Below are positions 32,421 through 43,790 of a stretch of 64,000 nt of DNA, piece after piece. The DNA is from Adiantum capillus-veneris (taxonomy: Eukaryota > Streptophyta > Polypodiopsida > Polypodiales > Pteridaceae): assembly GCA_014529385.2 (NCBI GenBank), contig CM043961.1:10838478-10902477 (forward strand), given 5' to 3'. The position numbers and the translations under genes were made by a program. The stretch's first letter is position 1, and every line of letters starts with the position of its first letter. The notes under the pieces were generated by a model. That model was not told the origin of the DNA. It saw only the letters and a list, made by a program, of their open reading frames with translations, and ran no database searches.

Positions 32421-33432
32421 GATTCCAGCTTACTTTTATGAAATGAAATGTTTGTAGTAAGCTCAAGAGTCTAAAAATGAAAGTCACTAGGGTGCAAAAA
32501 ACACCCTTTGGTATGGTCAAAGGTGGGCCGCCAAGCCAAAAAAGCAGCAAAGCGTTAGTCCCAAAGCTTCAAGTTATGATAAACTCTATGCTAAGAGTCG
32601 TAGTTATTAGGCTTACACTCAAGATGGAAGAGTTGAGCATATCTAAGTTGTGCTCTCATGCTGGATGAGATGAGCATAAGAGTCAAAGTCTATTAACTTA
32701 ATCATGATGGAGTGACGTAGAGTTCAACACTCACACAAAGTGCACAGTAAGATGAGAGCACATATCCTTGACAACACAATCCCTTCTTAAAGGGGTGCCA
32801 GCTTGTAAAGCCATGTCCTATGCTTTTATAGCTACACCTTCTTTATGAAGAACCCCTCACAAAACTTTCTTGCACAACATATTGTTGACCACGCATTTTT
32901 GTGTATGCATATATAGGATGTCCCATCATTGGAAATTTGCATTAGACACTCTTTTTTGCTTCCACCTATGCACCTTGAGTGGACTACAATAGGCAAAACA
33001 ACTTTCCATATTTCTACCCTCACATATTTGCTACCCTCTTATTTTCATATCCATCAACAAATAATACCTTCAGCACTTTATTTAGATTCTCCGGCATGCT
33101 AACAAGCATTCCAATAATGCGCATATCCTAAAGACACTTTTTTCCCACTAGGTTTTTTTTTCCTTTGGTCATTCAGGTATTAGAACCTAATTTAGATCCT
33201 CATCATTCTACTTCCCTTGTACATACTCTTAATAAATAAACATAAGTCTCACCATATACACAAATGACATCATCTCTCACATCGAAAACAAATTTTGACC
33301 AATGAAGATGCTACAGTAGAATGGACCCCATCAACAAATTCAACAACGAATGACGACAGCCCGTCGGAAACCAATCAAAAACCTTCCACAACCTCCATAG
33401 ACACTTCGCAATAGTGTCCAAGGATGGGCATT
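32421..33432. other. 3' non-coding part of element E
   Basis: No coding motif is seen on either strand between the last unassigned frames and the polypurine tract. Short open frames (32,477-32,668 and 32,832-33,023) look random. Confidence 0.45.
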
Positions 33433-33450
33433 AAAGACGGAAGGGGGGAA

Positions 33451-33896
33451 TGTAAATTGAGCCAAGAGTCACACATTTGTTACAATTTCCCAAAATGGCC
33501 ATGTATCGAAAATTTCCAATTTATTTTAAGCCATTGTAATTTGTAATGTGTTACGAGCTCAATGGGAGTTCCAAGCTGTAAAGGACAGGTCAGTTAGTGT
33601 ACCTAGTTTGCAAATTTAGTAAGTTGTGGAGCCCTAAAGGCCTTGGGCGCTCAGATATTGCAAATGTTTACCCTAGGTATATAAGACATTTTGTAAATGA
33701 AATTAGGTTTCTTGGCCTCATTTGTGGAGATCACTCTTTGGTGAGAGCTCATGAGGTGTGTGGAGATGGAGTCCTTGAGTTTCTCTTTACTCTTGTGACT
33801 TGATTAACACTAATCAAGGCTTAATTATCTTTCACTATGCTTCTCTCATACTCTCTTGTGATTGCTAGTGATGCTTGATTAACGAGATTGTAACTA
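33451..33896 (+). repeat. 3' LTR of element E
   Basis: It starts TGTAAATTGAGCC directly after the polypurine tract at 33,433-33,450. Its right end merges into an 18-bp-arm palindrome (33,887-33,928), so the exact terminus is unclear. Confidence 0.8.
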
Positions 33897-33928
33897 ATTA
33901 GTGGTTATTCCCACTAATTAGTTACAAT
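33887..33928. repeat. 18-bp-arm palindrome at the element E boundary
   Basis: Perfect arms at 33,887-33,904 and 33,911-33,928 (ATTGTAACTAATTAGTGG and its complement) flank the loop TTATTC. The left arm continues the LTR of element E. The right arm continues into the reverse-oriented repeat at 33,930-34,270. Confidence 0.92.
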
Positions 33929-34439
33929 AGATCTTTTCCCTCTATTCTTTATGTGTGCTTGTAGGTTTGATTGGAGTGCGGATGCTCAATAGATCTATGT
34001 GTGTGCGCTTGTGATTAGTGTGTTGCATGTTAGGATTAGTGATGTGTGGGTCTTTGCAATCATTAGTGTGTGTGACTGGGTTGATTTGAGGTGAAGAGAA
34101 GTGGATGTGGAGATTGCCAGACACCATGGCTTAGCTCCTCCATAGGCCGAGAAGCCCACTTCATAGAGTTACCAAGATTAGCTTAGTAATTGGTGAGTGT
34201 TTCCATGCCCTAGCTGGGTAGCTTATCCCTCCGGATTGATGATTATTGTTGTTCATTGGAGCTATGCTACTATGGTAGCCCCAACTCAACCGCATAGTTG
34301 AAAAATATATTTCGTGCAAAATCACTTAGGAGTTCATCCAAAAGATCCATCTAAAAACAAGATAGGGAGAGAGAAGACTTAGTACACATGTATACCAAAT
34401 TGATTATATGCTCACTATTCATCAAAATTTTATTTTTAG

Positions 34440-35215
34440 AACATTAATGGTGTTTTGGGGCTAACTCTCTAAATACTCTTTTACCTCTCATGATTGGATA
34501 TTCCCTTGGACCTCCCAAACTACAACGTGGTCTATATTTATTTTCTAGTTTGTCTTTCCCTATGATAGCTGCAAGTGCTTCAAACTTCTTGGCAACCTCA
34601 GCAATCCTTAGTATTTGTGAATGCATTGCCAAGTAGTAGTAAATATCCTCTAGGCCTAGCCACATTCTAAGTTGAAGTAGTTTAAGGTTGACAAACCAAT
34701 CCCTGGGACTATCATCAATATAGATAAAGAATTGGTAGAAAGGCTCTTGATGACGAGTAAGGTAACTACGATCAACACTCTTCCAACAAGTTGTGGTTCC
34801 TAGCATTGCAAAGACTTTTGTTCCATTTTTAGATAAAAGAGTTCCCTCGCATCCCTCGGTAATCGTGTTGCCATATTGTTGAATATTGTGGCCAAAACCT
34901 CTTCCCCCTTGCTAAAGCATTCATGCATCACCTTAGGAGCCATTTGTTACTACAAAACAAACATTCAAAGAAATTCTTAATACAATTGTTGAACACTTTA
35001 ATGACTTTATCATAATGCAAGACCACAGAAACCCATACAAGAAGACACGTCAAGCAGGTATCACCAATCATTGTCACTCATAGATGCATCGTGAATACAA
35101 ATTTCTTTCTAAAAAAACATGCATAAATACATGCATGATGTATAACTAACCCAGCTAGTATGAGGCTTTAGGCTATCCCCATAACCTTTGGCTTTGATAC
35201 CAGGTGAGAGATACC
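34440..35215 (-). mobile_element. gag-like fragment and leader left of repeat R copy 2 (element G2, left part)
   Basis: A minus-strand frame (34,444-34,806) reads FYQFFIYIDDSPRDWFVNL, then a QLRMWLGLEDIYYYLAMH segment and an AEVAKKFEALAAI segment. It looks like a gag piece but matches no named domain I can confirm. Upstream on that strand (toward 35,215) is a leader ending at TGGTATCAAAGCC (about 35,188-35,212), which resembles the initiator-tRNA-Met primer site, and then an LTR-type end TATCTCTCA. This suggests that repeat R is an LTR of a minus-strand element. The fragment is broken. Confidence 0.45.
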
Positions 35216-35569
35216 CCTCCCCCTAAAAAGGGTCATGCAAAAAGTGATAGCCACCACTCATGGCCTAAAGTGTAAAGAGGGGCCTCAAATACTTGGCACC
35301 TAAAATAGGTTTCATAATAAAACTGAATACTCAACTCCACAAGAGGTACAATGGAGTTTGGGGGCTACAACCGTTGTGCTAAGTGTATATGTAAAAATCA
35401 TGTCTACATATCCTCTCTTACATGCTTTCACTATCTAGTCTTGTGTGTGTGTGTGTGTGGTGTCCTTGTTTAGTTGTATGTACTTTGATTTTGGGAGAGA
35501 TGGTGAAAGGTTGATGGTTATTCTTATGAGGAAATATTGAAGGGTTTTAGCTTCTTTCGTTCTTCCTGT
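35216..35569. repeat. dispersed LTR-like repeat R, copy 2
   Basis: It starts TGAGAGATACCCCTCCCC and runs to the insertion point of element F. A GT array of about 18 bp lies near 35,443. The sequence continues beyond element F at 44,180, where the flank matches the continuation of copy 3. Confidence 0.85.
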
Positions 35570-35982
35570 TGTTATGGCATAAGCCGCACAGTGCGGTCCT
35601 GCGGAGGTTTGGACATTGCAGACTAGGAGTCATGCGGCTTTGGGGCAGACTAGGAGTCATGTGGCTTTGGGGCAGTTCTTCATAGGATATCATGGGACAG
35701 GATGGGGTTTTTGCACCATTCTCTATCTGCGCTGGAGCAGCGGTTGTATATGGGGGGCATACCTATCTTTGGGATATCTTGAATATTCATGTTATCAATA
35801 CATCTTCTCTCTCTCTTGTACTATCTATTCATTTGCATATCAATGAAGAAGATGGTGTTCTATTTTTGTAACTTGTCTTCTGTTCTGCCTTCTTGTGTTC
35901 CGATGTTCATATAATGTAAAGCAGTTTGAGGGTAATCATTCCCGTAATGCTTATTGCTCCTCTGCGGGCAATAGCCATTACA
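35570..35982 (+). repeat. 5' LTR of element F
   Basis: 413 bp, TG...CA. It contains a 27-bp tandem duplication (35,621-35,647 and 35,648-35,674, GACTAGGAGTCATG-type unit) that is single in the 3' LTR. A TGG-starting primer site (TGGCAACCACGATGCG) follows 2 bp after the end. I cannot assign its tRNA. Confidence 0.93.
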
Positions 35983-36363
35983 TCTGGCAACCACGATGCG
36001 CGATGGGCGACCTGTGGTGAACATGCATGCGCACTAGGTCGCACGGTCCTCCTGACCCTGTGGTTCCAATTGTGGGGAGATGGTCGGAGGAGAGGCGGTT
36101 CGGATGAATTCGTTTTTTCTATACCGCAGGCTGAGGAACATGTATCTCCATCACCAAGTCCAATGCGTGGTTGGCGTATTTGGTGTGCACGGCGTACTCC
36201 ATGTAGTCAGTCATGTCCTCTTGCCGTGCGTTCACCCTCACCCACCCATGTTGCTCCACCACCGTCTCCAGTAAGCAGTCCCAGGGTTTCACCGCCATTT
36301 TCCCCACCTCCTAGTGTTCATTAGCTTTTTCCAGGAGGGGGTACAGTTGGGCAAGGGACTGTG

Positions 36364-36969
36364 CCCCCTTCCGGAAAAAGCCATTTTTGAGGTCTTTCAA
36401 AGGAAGACCCTGATGCACATTTGCGACAATTTAATAAAGTGTATGGATTGAGTCATCCTGGGGTGGTGATTCCTCTTCATCAACAATCAATGTTTGAATC
36501 TACACTTTCCGAGAAAGCTGCCAAATGGTTGTCAGAATACCCTGATGATCACTTTCAGACGTATGACAAAGGGTCCAGAGCGTTTTTGAGACAGTTCAGA
36601 ACGGTAAAAATGGTCCCTCAACATTTGGAAAATCTTCGTACGCTGTGTCAAAAGTCGTTGCCAGTGGAGGATTATGCTGCAAAATTCCGGATGCTTTTGC
36701 AGCAGGTACCTCAGGCACAAAGGCCAGCAGCCCAGGTGTTGAATGATTATTTTTTGCGAGGACTCAATAAGGATCTCATAATTGCTATGCCAACTGTGGA
36801 TAAGGTAACTACTCCACTGGATAATGTAATTGCAAGAGCTGTTGTAGCAGGAGAAGCTTTGGAGGATATGAAATCCCCAAAGAAATCAAAGAAAAAAGAG
36901 CGGAAGAAATCTTATCGTAAGTCCCAGGGAAGTGGCAGTGGTAGTTCGAAGTCGGAGACTGCAGACTGA
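36364..36969 (+). pseudogene. gag of element F
   Basis: The frame holding the ATG at 36,421 encodes a retrotransposon gag-type helical domain: ESTLSEKAAKWLSEYPD, then FLRQFRT, a QKSLPVEDYAAKFRMLL segment and LNDYFLRGLNKDL. These are the usual W-x-x-F and YAAKF-type boxes of plant Ty3 gag. A Lys/Ser-rich tail follows. The capsid-like protein packages the element RNA in relatives. Confidence 0.8.
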
Positions 36970-37080
36970 GATTCCTCAAACTCAGGCAGCAACGATTCGA
37001 GGAAAGAATCGGAGGAGGCACCTCGGAGAAAATCCCAGCGTCAAGGGAAAGATGTTCCATCCGGGTCGTCATAATTTGCT

Positions 37081-37951
37081 GCGGAGGTTAAAAGTTTGAA
37101 GGAACTATGGTGTACTCAGTGCCGAAATCCGGGACATGCAGCTCTAGAGTGTGCAATGAATCAAAAATGGTGTACGATCTACACGACCAACTCATAATAT
37201 AGTGGAATGCTATTTTAATGGTCGGGGTCGTAGGAGTTGGGATTCTTCTACATGGCACCCACCATAGTCAGGGTAGGGACAAGAGTTAGCGGTGGCGATG
37301 GCTCATGCTCATACATCTGAGACACCCTTTCAAGGACAAGTAGGGGGACGGGGTCAAGAAGGGTGTCGCGGTTGTGGAAGAGGTGGCCGAGATCCTAATC
37401 GACCCAAGACATGCCTTTTCTGTTTGGCGGATGGACATTGGCGGTCCGAGTGTTCAGAGGCTATGGAATATGATCGGAAGAAGCAGGAACGTGCTGCAGG
37501 AAAACAGCCTAGTGTGCCTATGGTTCATATTGAAGGGTTGGAGGAGTCAGATCCGGTGGTTTCACTGATTACGCGTTCTAGAAAAAATGTGGTTCCAACA
37601 GCAGATGTTAAGCTTCCGGATTGGGCGACTCAAGAAGATGTACAAAAAAAGACTGTAACGTGGATGCCACACTCATCACCACCATTGCAACGATTAGGAC
37701 CATCAAGTGCTGGTCTGGAAACAAACAAGGGGAAAGCCAGAAACAAGGTTGATACTAGGGAAGGAGATAATTTGAATTCAGTTTGGAAAGAGGTCCTCCA
37801 TTCGCCAATACAAGTACCTTTGGGTTCATTACTAAAATTGGTTCCGAATTCTCATAATGCCTTGCTAAGTCAGATGTCCAAGGAAATGATGGAAGTTGAC
37901 ATTGCAATAGCTGAGGGTGAGAGAGACAAGTCAGTCCTTGCCGGCAAATAG
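37081..37951 (+). pseudogene. nucleocapsid region of element F
   Basis: Two CCHC knuckles are visible: C-TQ-C-RNPG-H-AALE-C at about 37,111-37,152 and C-LF-C-LADG-H-WRSE-C at about 37,411-37,452. Between them is Gly/Arg-rich text (GQVGGRGQEGCRGCGRGG), a common RNA-binding feature. The rest to 37,951 is a spacer leading into the protease. Confidence 0.8.
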
Positions 37952-38340
37952 GATCACGGATACTCGCGTCCCGGAGCTTTTAGTCAAATATCATGGTACA
38001 TACATAGACAAAGTACTATTAGATGGAGGCATGGGAGTAAATATTATTACTCAAGCAGCTTGTGAGCGTTTTGGACTCAGTGATTGGGAACCTGCACCCT
38101 TTGTAGTCCGCATGGCAGATCAAAGACGCAGATCAAAGACGAGTGCAGCCAATAGGATTACTCTGGGTATTGTCCTAGATGTAGCTGGCTTATCTTTTGC
38201 TGTTTCTTTAGTAGTCTTGAATATTGAGGATTATAGTTAGGATTATCACATTATTTTGGGGAGACCATGGTTACGACAAGCCAGGGTAAAGCATAACTGG
38301 GAGGCAAATACTCTTACAGTTAAAAAGGGTCGCAAGAAAG
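37952..38340 (+). pseudogene. aspartic protease of element F
   Basis: The active-site loop reads KVLLDGGMGVNIIT (about 38,005-38,045), the DGG variant common in plant Ty3 proteases. The closing ILGRPWL box follows near 38,255. The intervening segment FVVRMADQRR corresponds to the flap region. Confidence 0.8.
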
Positions 38341-38743
38341 TTTGAGTGATGTTGGGAACATGCAGGCAACTAGTTCAGGCAGCATGGCCTGTGATAGCAG
38401 AGATAGTAAATATGGTGGAAGGATTGAAAGAGGATGAAGAGGAGCAATTTTTGCAGGCTAACCTGGATTTAGTTTCTTTATATCTGACAGACATTTCTAT
38501 GATTTCGGAGGGGAAATATTTAGGGGCTTCAAGAATTTCACCAGAAACAGGGGTGCAACAAGAAGCTTTGCCTAGTCCCGAACCATTGGAGGACATTATT
38601 AAGCAAGAACGTGCGATTGAAGCACAGATGGAAAAAGTTACAAGGCTCAAGGAAGGTGAATTGGAGAAGGTCTTTCTAGGAGGGCAAGCGGAGTCTCAGC
38701 CATTTATATTAATAAGCAGCTTGAGATAAGCTTTTGAAGAGAC

Positions 38744-39683
38744 TTGATTAATTTACTGACAGAATTTAAGGATGTTTTCGCATGGGAATATGCAGATATG
38801 CAAGGATTGGATCCAAAGTTTTATCAGCATACCATTAATCTGAAACCAAATGCGGTGCCAGTGAAGAAACATGCATATAGGATGAATCCGAATGTGGCAA
38901 AGGAAGTTAAGGTGGAAATTGATTGTCTCTTGGAGGTTGGTTTTATTACCCCCATTGATAATCCTGAGTGGATTTCCCTCATTGTGGTGGTATAAAAGAA
39001 AAACAAGTAAATTCGTATTTGTGTGGATTATCGGTAGCTGAATGCAGCTACCGTTCTGGATCCTTTTCCTCTTCCATTTTTGGATTCTATTTTGGATGGC
39101 AGGGCACGAGATGTATACTTTTTTGGATGGATTTAGTGGATATAACCAAATTTGAATGGCGTTGCGAGATCAACCCAAAACAGATTTTATTACAGCAAGG
39201 GGTGTTTTTGCATGCACAGTGATGTGGTTTGGGTTAAGGAATGCGCCCTCAACTTTTCAAAGGGATATGTTTCAAATTTTTGGTCTCTATTTGACAGATT
39301 TTATGCGAGTTTTTTTGGATGATCTCAGCGTTTTTGGAGAGCAATTAGAGCATTTGAAGCAATTGCGGTTATGTTTTATGAAATGTCGAGAGGTGAAATT
39401 CAGTTTAAATCTCCTGAAATGTGCATTTGCAGTTAGAATTGGAAGGTTGTTGGGACATATAATCTCTGAGGATGGCATTTCTGTGGATCCTGATAAAATA
39501 GCCGCAATTATGGAAGCGCCTCCGTCGGTGAATTCGAAACAGTGTCAAGTATTTCTCGGCCAAGCTCGTTGGCATGGGAGGCATTCGAGGTTTGTCGCGC
39601 ATTTGGAAATCCCTATTAATTTGACAGCACATGCTAAATATTTTGAATGGACGTGGAATGTGATTTGGATTTTCAGAGATTAA
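38744..39683 (+). pseudogene. reverse transcriptase of element F
   Basis: Ty3 polymerase text appears in order. DVFAWEYADMQGLDP and HAYRMNPNVAKEVKVEID come first. Next is EVGFITPIDNPEW, then MWFGLRNAPSTFQRDMF (about 39,221), the catalytic FLDDLSVFG (39,312-39,338) and LGHIISEDGISVDPDKI. The FAW-x-Y-x-DM-x-GLDP start is shared with a group of Ty3 elements that I associate with non-flowering plants (memory-based). Confidence 0.88.
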
Positions 39684-39689
39684 AACTTT

Positions 39690-40074
39690 AGCTGTCCAAA
39701 GCTCCGATTATGATCCATCCGAATTGGGGTTAGGATTTTCATGTATTTGTGGATGCTTCTGACCGGGTAATTGGCAGTGTGCTGATGCATGAAAAAGTTA
39801 AGGGTGGTTTCGTCCTGTCTATTACGCCAGCAGAAGATTATCTTCTGTAGAAGTGAATTATTCAGTGATAGAAAGAGAATGTTTAGGGATGATTTATTCA
39901 GTGAAAAAATTCTGGCATTATCTGTTGGGCTGGTGGTTTTTCTTTCATGTGGATCATTCGGCTCTTCTATATCTGGTACGCCAATAGAATTTGATTGGAA
40001 GATTGGCCAGATGGGTGCTCTTGTTGTAGCAATTTGATTTAAAGGTTATACATCGTCCAGGAGCCCAACATGCG
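39690..40074 (+). pseudogene. RNase H of element F
   Basis: The start VDASDRVIGSVLMHE (about 39,749-39,795) carries the first catalytic aspartate. The end reads HRPGAQHAVADYLSRL near 40,050-40,100, the standard junction to integrase in Ty3 elements. Confidence 0.8.
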
Positions 40075-41238
40075 GTGGCTGACTACCTATCTAGGCTAGA
40101 TTCCGGTGAGCCACCGACGGGGGTGGCTGATGAATTTCCGGACGCAAATCTTTTTTTAACAGGAGCTGTTGCAGATGATCTACTAGCTACGCAACAACCT
40201 AGAATCATCCCCAGCATTCCATGGACTTGGTATGAGGAGATGTTTCATTTTCTCGACAGTGGGGAAATGCCTTCATTCTTGTCCAGTCATCAAAGGAAAC
40301 GGATGGCTATTAGAAGCAGGAATTTTGAGATTATCATGGGGAAGCTGTATTATCACACGATTGCGGAGGTCTTGCTAAGATGTGTTCTACCACAAGAACA
40401 GGAATCGGTTTTGGAGGACGTCCATACCGGCATTACAGGGGGCCACTTTGCAACATTGATCACGGCTAGGAAAGTTTTACAATCAGGATTATGGTGGCCT
40501 ACATTGTTTCAAGATGCAAGAAGCTTTGTGCAAAAGTGTGATGTGTGTCAGCGGTTGGGACAACCTACTAAAATGTCCAGAATGCCTTTTCAGCCGATAT
40601 TGCCTTTGGAATCTTTTCAAAAATGGGGATTGGATTTTATTGGATCTTTTAAACCAGTAGCAGCTCACACTAGTAATAAGTACATTTTGATAGCTACGGA
40701 TTATGCTACCAAATGGGTGGAGGCATGGCCTTTGAAAGATAATACTTCAGTTTCTGTTGCTGAGTGTTTATATAAGGATGTTTTTTCTAGGTATAGCTAT
40801 CCTATTGAGCTGGTCAGTGATTGTGGTAGCCATTTTTTGAATAAGGTGATAGAAAGAATGCTACAATTTTACTTTGTATTGCATAGGAAATATTTCCCAT
40901 ATTACCCACAGGCAAATGGGCAGGCAGAATCTACTAATAAGCAATTAGTTCGTATTTTAACAAAGTTAGTGAATATGTATAGAATAGATTGGGATGTGAA
41001 ACTTCCTTCCACATTGTGGGCTTATTGGACAGCATACAAAGTGGCAACAAGATTGACTCCTTTCAAGTTGGCATTTGGTATGGAGGCAATTACCCCAGTG
41101 GAGCATGTGGTTTCGAGTTTGAGGATGCTGATTGCGGATAAGCTTCTTTCGAAAGATTCCGTAATTTATCGTTTGGATGTTTTGCATGAACTGGATGAAG
41201 AGCGGTTGCGCAGTTTTGCGGTGTTGCAAGATCTGTAG
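40075..41238 (+). pseudogene. integrase of element F
   Basis: This is a long open frame of 387 codons. An HHCC-type zinc domain comes first (GGHFATLITARKVL, then CDVCQ, 40,438-40,552). The catalytic core follows: WGLDFIGSF with the first aspartate, LVSDCGSHF with the second, and YYPQANGQAESTNKQL with the glutamate. The core ends with a TPFKLAFGMEA segment. All three catalytic acids are visible. Integrases of this type join element DNA to the chromosome. Confidence 0.9.
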
Positions 41239-43490
41239 TCCAGGCAGAAGAAATGGCTGGATCTCCCTAAAGCACGACAATTTTTACGGAGGTACTTGGT
41301 CCTTGTATTTCATTCTCGCCTTGAGAAGATGCCTGGGAAGCTAAAATAACGGTGGTCAGGACCATTCTGGATTTTTAAAGCATGCGGGCCTACTTCTTTT
41401 TATTTGGAAGATTTGCATAGGGAGGTGATTTCTGTGCCGGTGAATGGATTTCGACTACGCCATTATTTCTCACCTACCTCAATTCCGTGCCCCTTTGTTG
41501 TGGTACAAGAGCCGGAAGCCGCCTTAATCATGATTGGGAATTCTTTTGCATGCAATATTGGAAAGCAGAAAAAGGCCAATGATGATTGCGACATCATGGC
41601 ACGCTCTATTTTGAGAACTCTTTGTGAGCGGTTTAGTGCATGTAGTCGTTACCTTATACTCTCCTCACGTATTTTGCATCACGCTCGCAAGGTTCTCTTG
41701 TCTCATTTCTCTGTGCTTCTGTGTCTCTTCGCTACCATGACGGCTTCCCTGCTGCAATGCATTCCATTTACTCCAGTGCAATAGCTAGCTCTTCGTAGAG
41801 TGGATGCTTGGTTGAAGAATTTACACCTGTGTGTTTTTGCCAACCTAGATTGGCAAGCAATCCCTGTTCACCCGTAGGCCACAACATTGATCGAGCAACT
41901 CCCTACTGGTGACATGGTGCAAATCAACAACCAGCAGATTTAGTTGACATCAGAAAGGATTTCAAGATGCTACTGTTTGCGCGGTGATGGTGTTGTGCGA
42001 GCATGGCATGTTATACCTATTGCAGAGACCGAACAAGAGTTTGGTTTGGAAGTTAAAGGATAATACAAATTATCAGGGCTTACAGATACAATGATAAGGG
42101 ATGCCTATCGCTGGTTTCTTGAGGCAATTTGGCTGCAAGCCAAAACGTATACAATTTCGGCCAAAGCACACAATGTTTTGCATTCAGCCAACTTTGGGCC
42201 AGTAGCGTGGGCAGCGATCGTCAGAGAGTGGTTGCTAGTAGAGTGCCAAAGTGTGGTGGCACAGATGGGGCAAAGTACTCCAACAAATACAAAAGTCGGC
42301 CAGCTGCTTACATTAGTGTTTCCATTGAGAGAAGTTTTCCCTCTCAACCTTCGGCCTCTATGTCACTTTGAAGATGACAGATTTGTAGTACGTGGTACTG
42401 CTACATGCTTGCCACAAACTCAAAGTCAGGAAGTGCCTGATGTGCGGGTAACTCAAACCCCTGTTCGCATTGTGGATATGCCTGGTACATTGACTGCAGT
42501 GGTAGCCTCTAGTACACAGGAGATGGCCTCTGCAGGAACATTGAACCGAAAGCGAGGTCGGGAGGAGAACTTGTTTTCCACACCACCTCCTGCTTCGACA
42601 TCCGCCTTGTTGGAGGATTCTGCTATTGCGCGCTGGAGACGCAGAATGTAGGAAAGGGCGACAACCTCCACTCCGGCTGGGACTGGCTCTGCGGGTGCGG
42701 ATACTTCCTCGCAACCAGAAAATTTTGGAGTCACTATCACCGCTGCTCCGACGGAGGACACCCTTCTGGTAGTTTTGCCCTGGGAGACGACGGCCGCAAA
42801 CCCCTCTGATCAGTTCCAAGCGTGCGGTACATTTTTGCAGCGTCTTGTGGAGTCTATATGTTCGGCCTGGCCAGCACGCACAACTGAGGCATGCGTCACT
42901 GATCTGGAAACGCAGGTAACGGCTTTGCAGGCTAGCATCGCTAGTTTAACAAATCAAAATGTAGCATTAACTACGTCAGCTTGGTGGCAAACTGAAGAAA
43001 TCCAGGCACTCAGGGAAGCTAATTCTATGTTTGTTGATTCTATTCAAGAGGAATTTCTTCAATTGCGAACAAGAATAGCCTTGCCACTTACTTAGCATCT
43101 CATCCTGGTGATGTGATGATCAACATGAATGATTTGGATGCGTTAGCAATGGAGATGCAGCAGGACCTCCACAATTTTTTGGAGACTCAAACAGAGTTGG
43201 AGAGCAAGGTTGTCTATCAAGGTGATAACGGAGCAATAAACTCAACAGGTTGTGATGAGGCAACCCGAGCCATCGAATAATGACAGAGGTAAGAATATTG
43301 TCTTAGAAGGTTTTGATATTGCTGATTGGGTGAAAGCTACAGAAGATTGTGCTGAGGCCCAAGCTCATGTCTCTCGTTTGCAGCGAGTGATTCATCGCCT
43401 TCCTAAGGAGCGACATAGAGTATGTTTTTGGGTGGAAACTTTGGCTCATTCATTCTCCCCCAGTCTTCCGCCATGTATTCCTTTTTGACA
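41239..43490 (+). pseudogene. extra region between integrase and 3' LTR of element F
   Basis: After the integrase tail (41,404-41,560), unrelated plus-strand frames continue. The frame at 42,091-42,651 reads IRDAYRWFLEAIWLQAKTY, VAWAAIVREWLL and a Pro/Thr/Ser-rich end with a basic KRKRGREE-like stretch. The frame at 42,775-43,095 has a coiled coil (LETQVTALQASIASLTNQN). A short frame lies at 43,252-43,488. I see no transmembrane segment or signal peptide that would suggest an envelope protein. By composition it looks like a chromatin- or nucleic-acid-related accessory protein, but I do not recognise it. The region is broken. Confidence 0.5.
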
Positions 43491-43790
43491 TGCACTAAAC
43501 ATATACTTGTCTCGGTATTATCCTCTACATACGCCTCTTGCTACCTTGCCACAGTCACCCCAATTTATTTCTTTGCCAACACAATTTATTCCAAGGGATC
43601 CTTGGCCAGAGCAAACTGAGATAGATCCACATTTATTGGCCGAGGTGTATCGGACTCATCTTGAAGATTTTTGAGGATTTGGCTATATCGACATTTCCTC
43701 CTCACCAGAGCAGGTGGAGGAAGAGCAGCTAGAACCTTCGACATGGAGGGGCTAAGGTGTGGGTTTGCACAATCCACCGTGCGTGCCAGG

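Larger units (their letters stand above)
23845..33896 (+). mobile_element. element E: LTR-framed, about 10 kb, no RT or integrase recognised
   Basis: Two direct repeats of about 410-445 bp (23,845-24,258 and 33,451-33,896) frame about 9.2 kb. The right repeat is preceded by a polypurine tract (AAAGACGGAAGGGGGGAA, 33,433-33,450) and begins TGTAAATTGAGCC, so they are LTRs. Inside are a long leader (24.3-28.4 kb), a frame with a CCHC knuckle (28,464-29,048) and two protease-like remnants (about 30,540 and 31,290), then unassigned frames. I see no polymerase, RNase H or integrase motif. It therefore looks like a large non-autonomous derivative of a Ty3 element, itself broken in many places. LTR divergence is large by eye, so the element is old. 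Confidence 0.65.

Noticed and set aside
41404-43490. Envelope gene of element F
   Set aside because: The position fits, but I see no signal peptide, membrane segment or cysteine pattern. Composition (basic, coiled coil, Pro/Ser-rich) argues against it.
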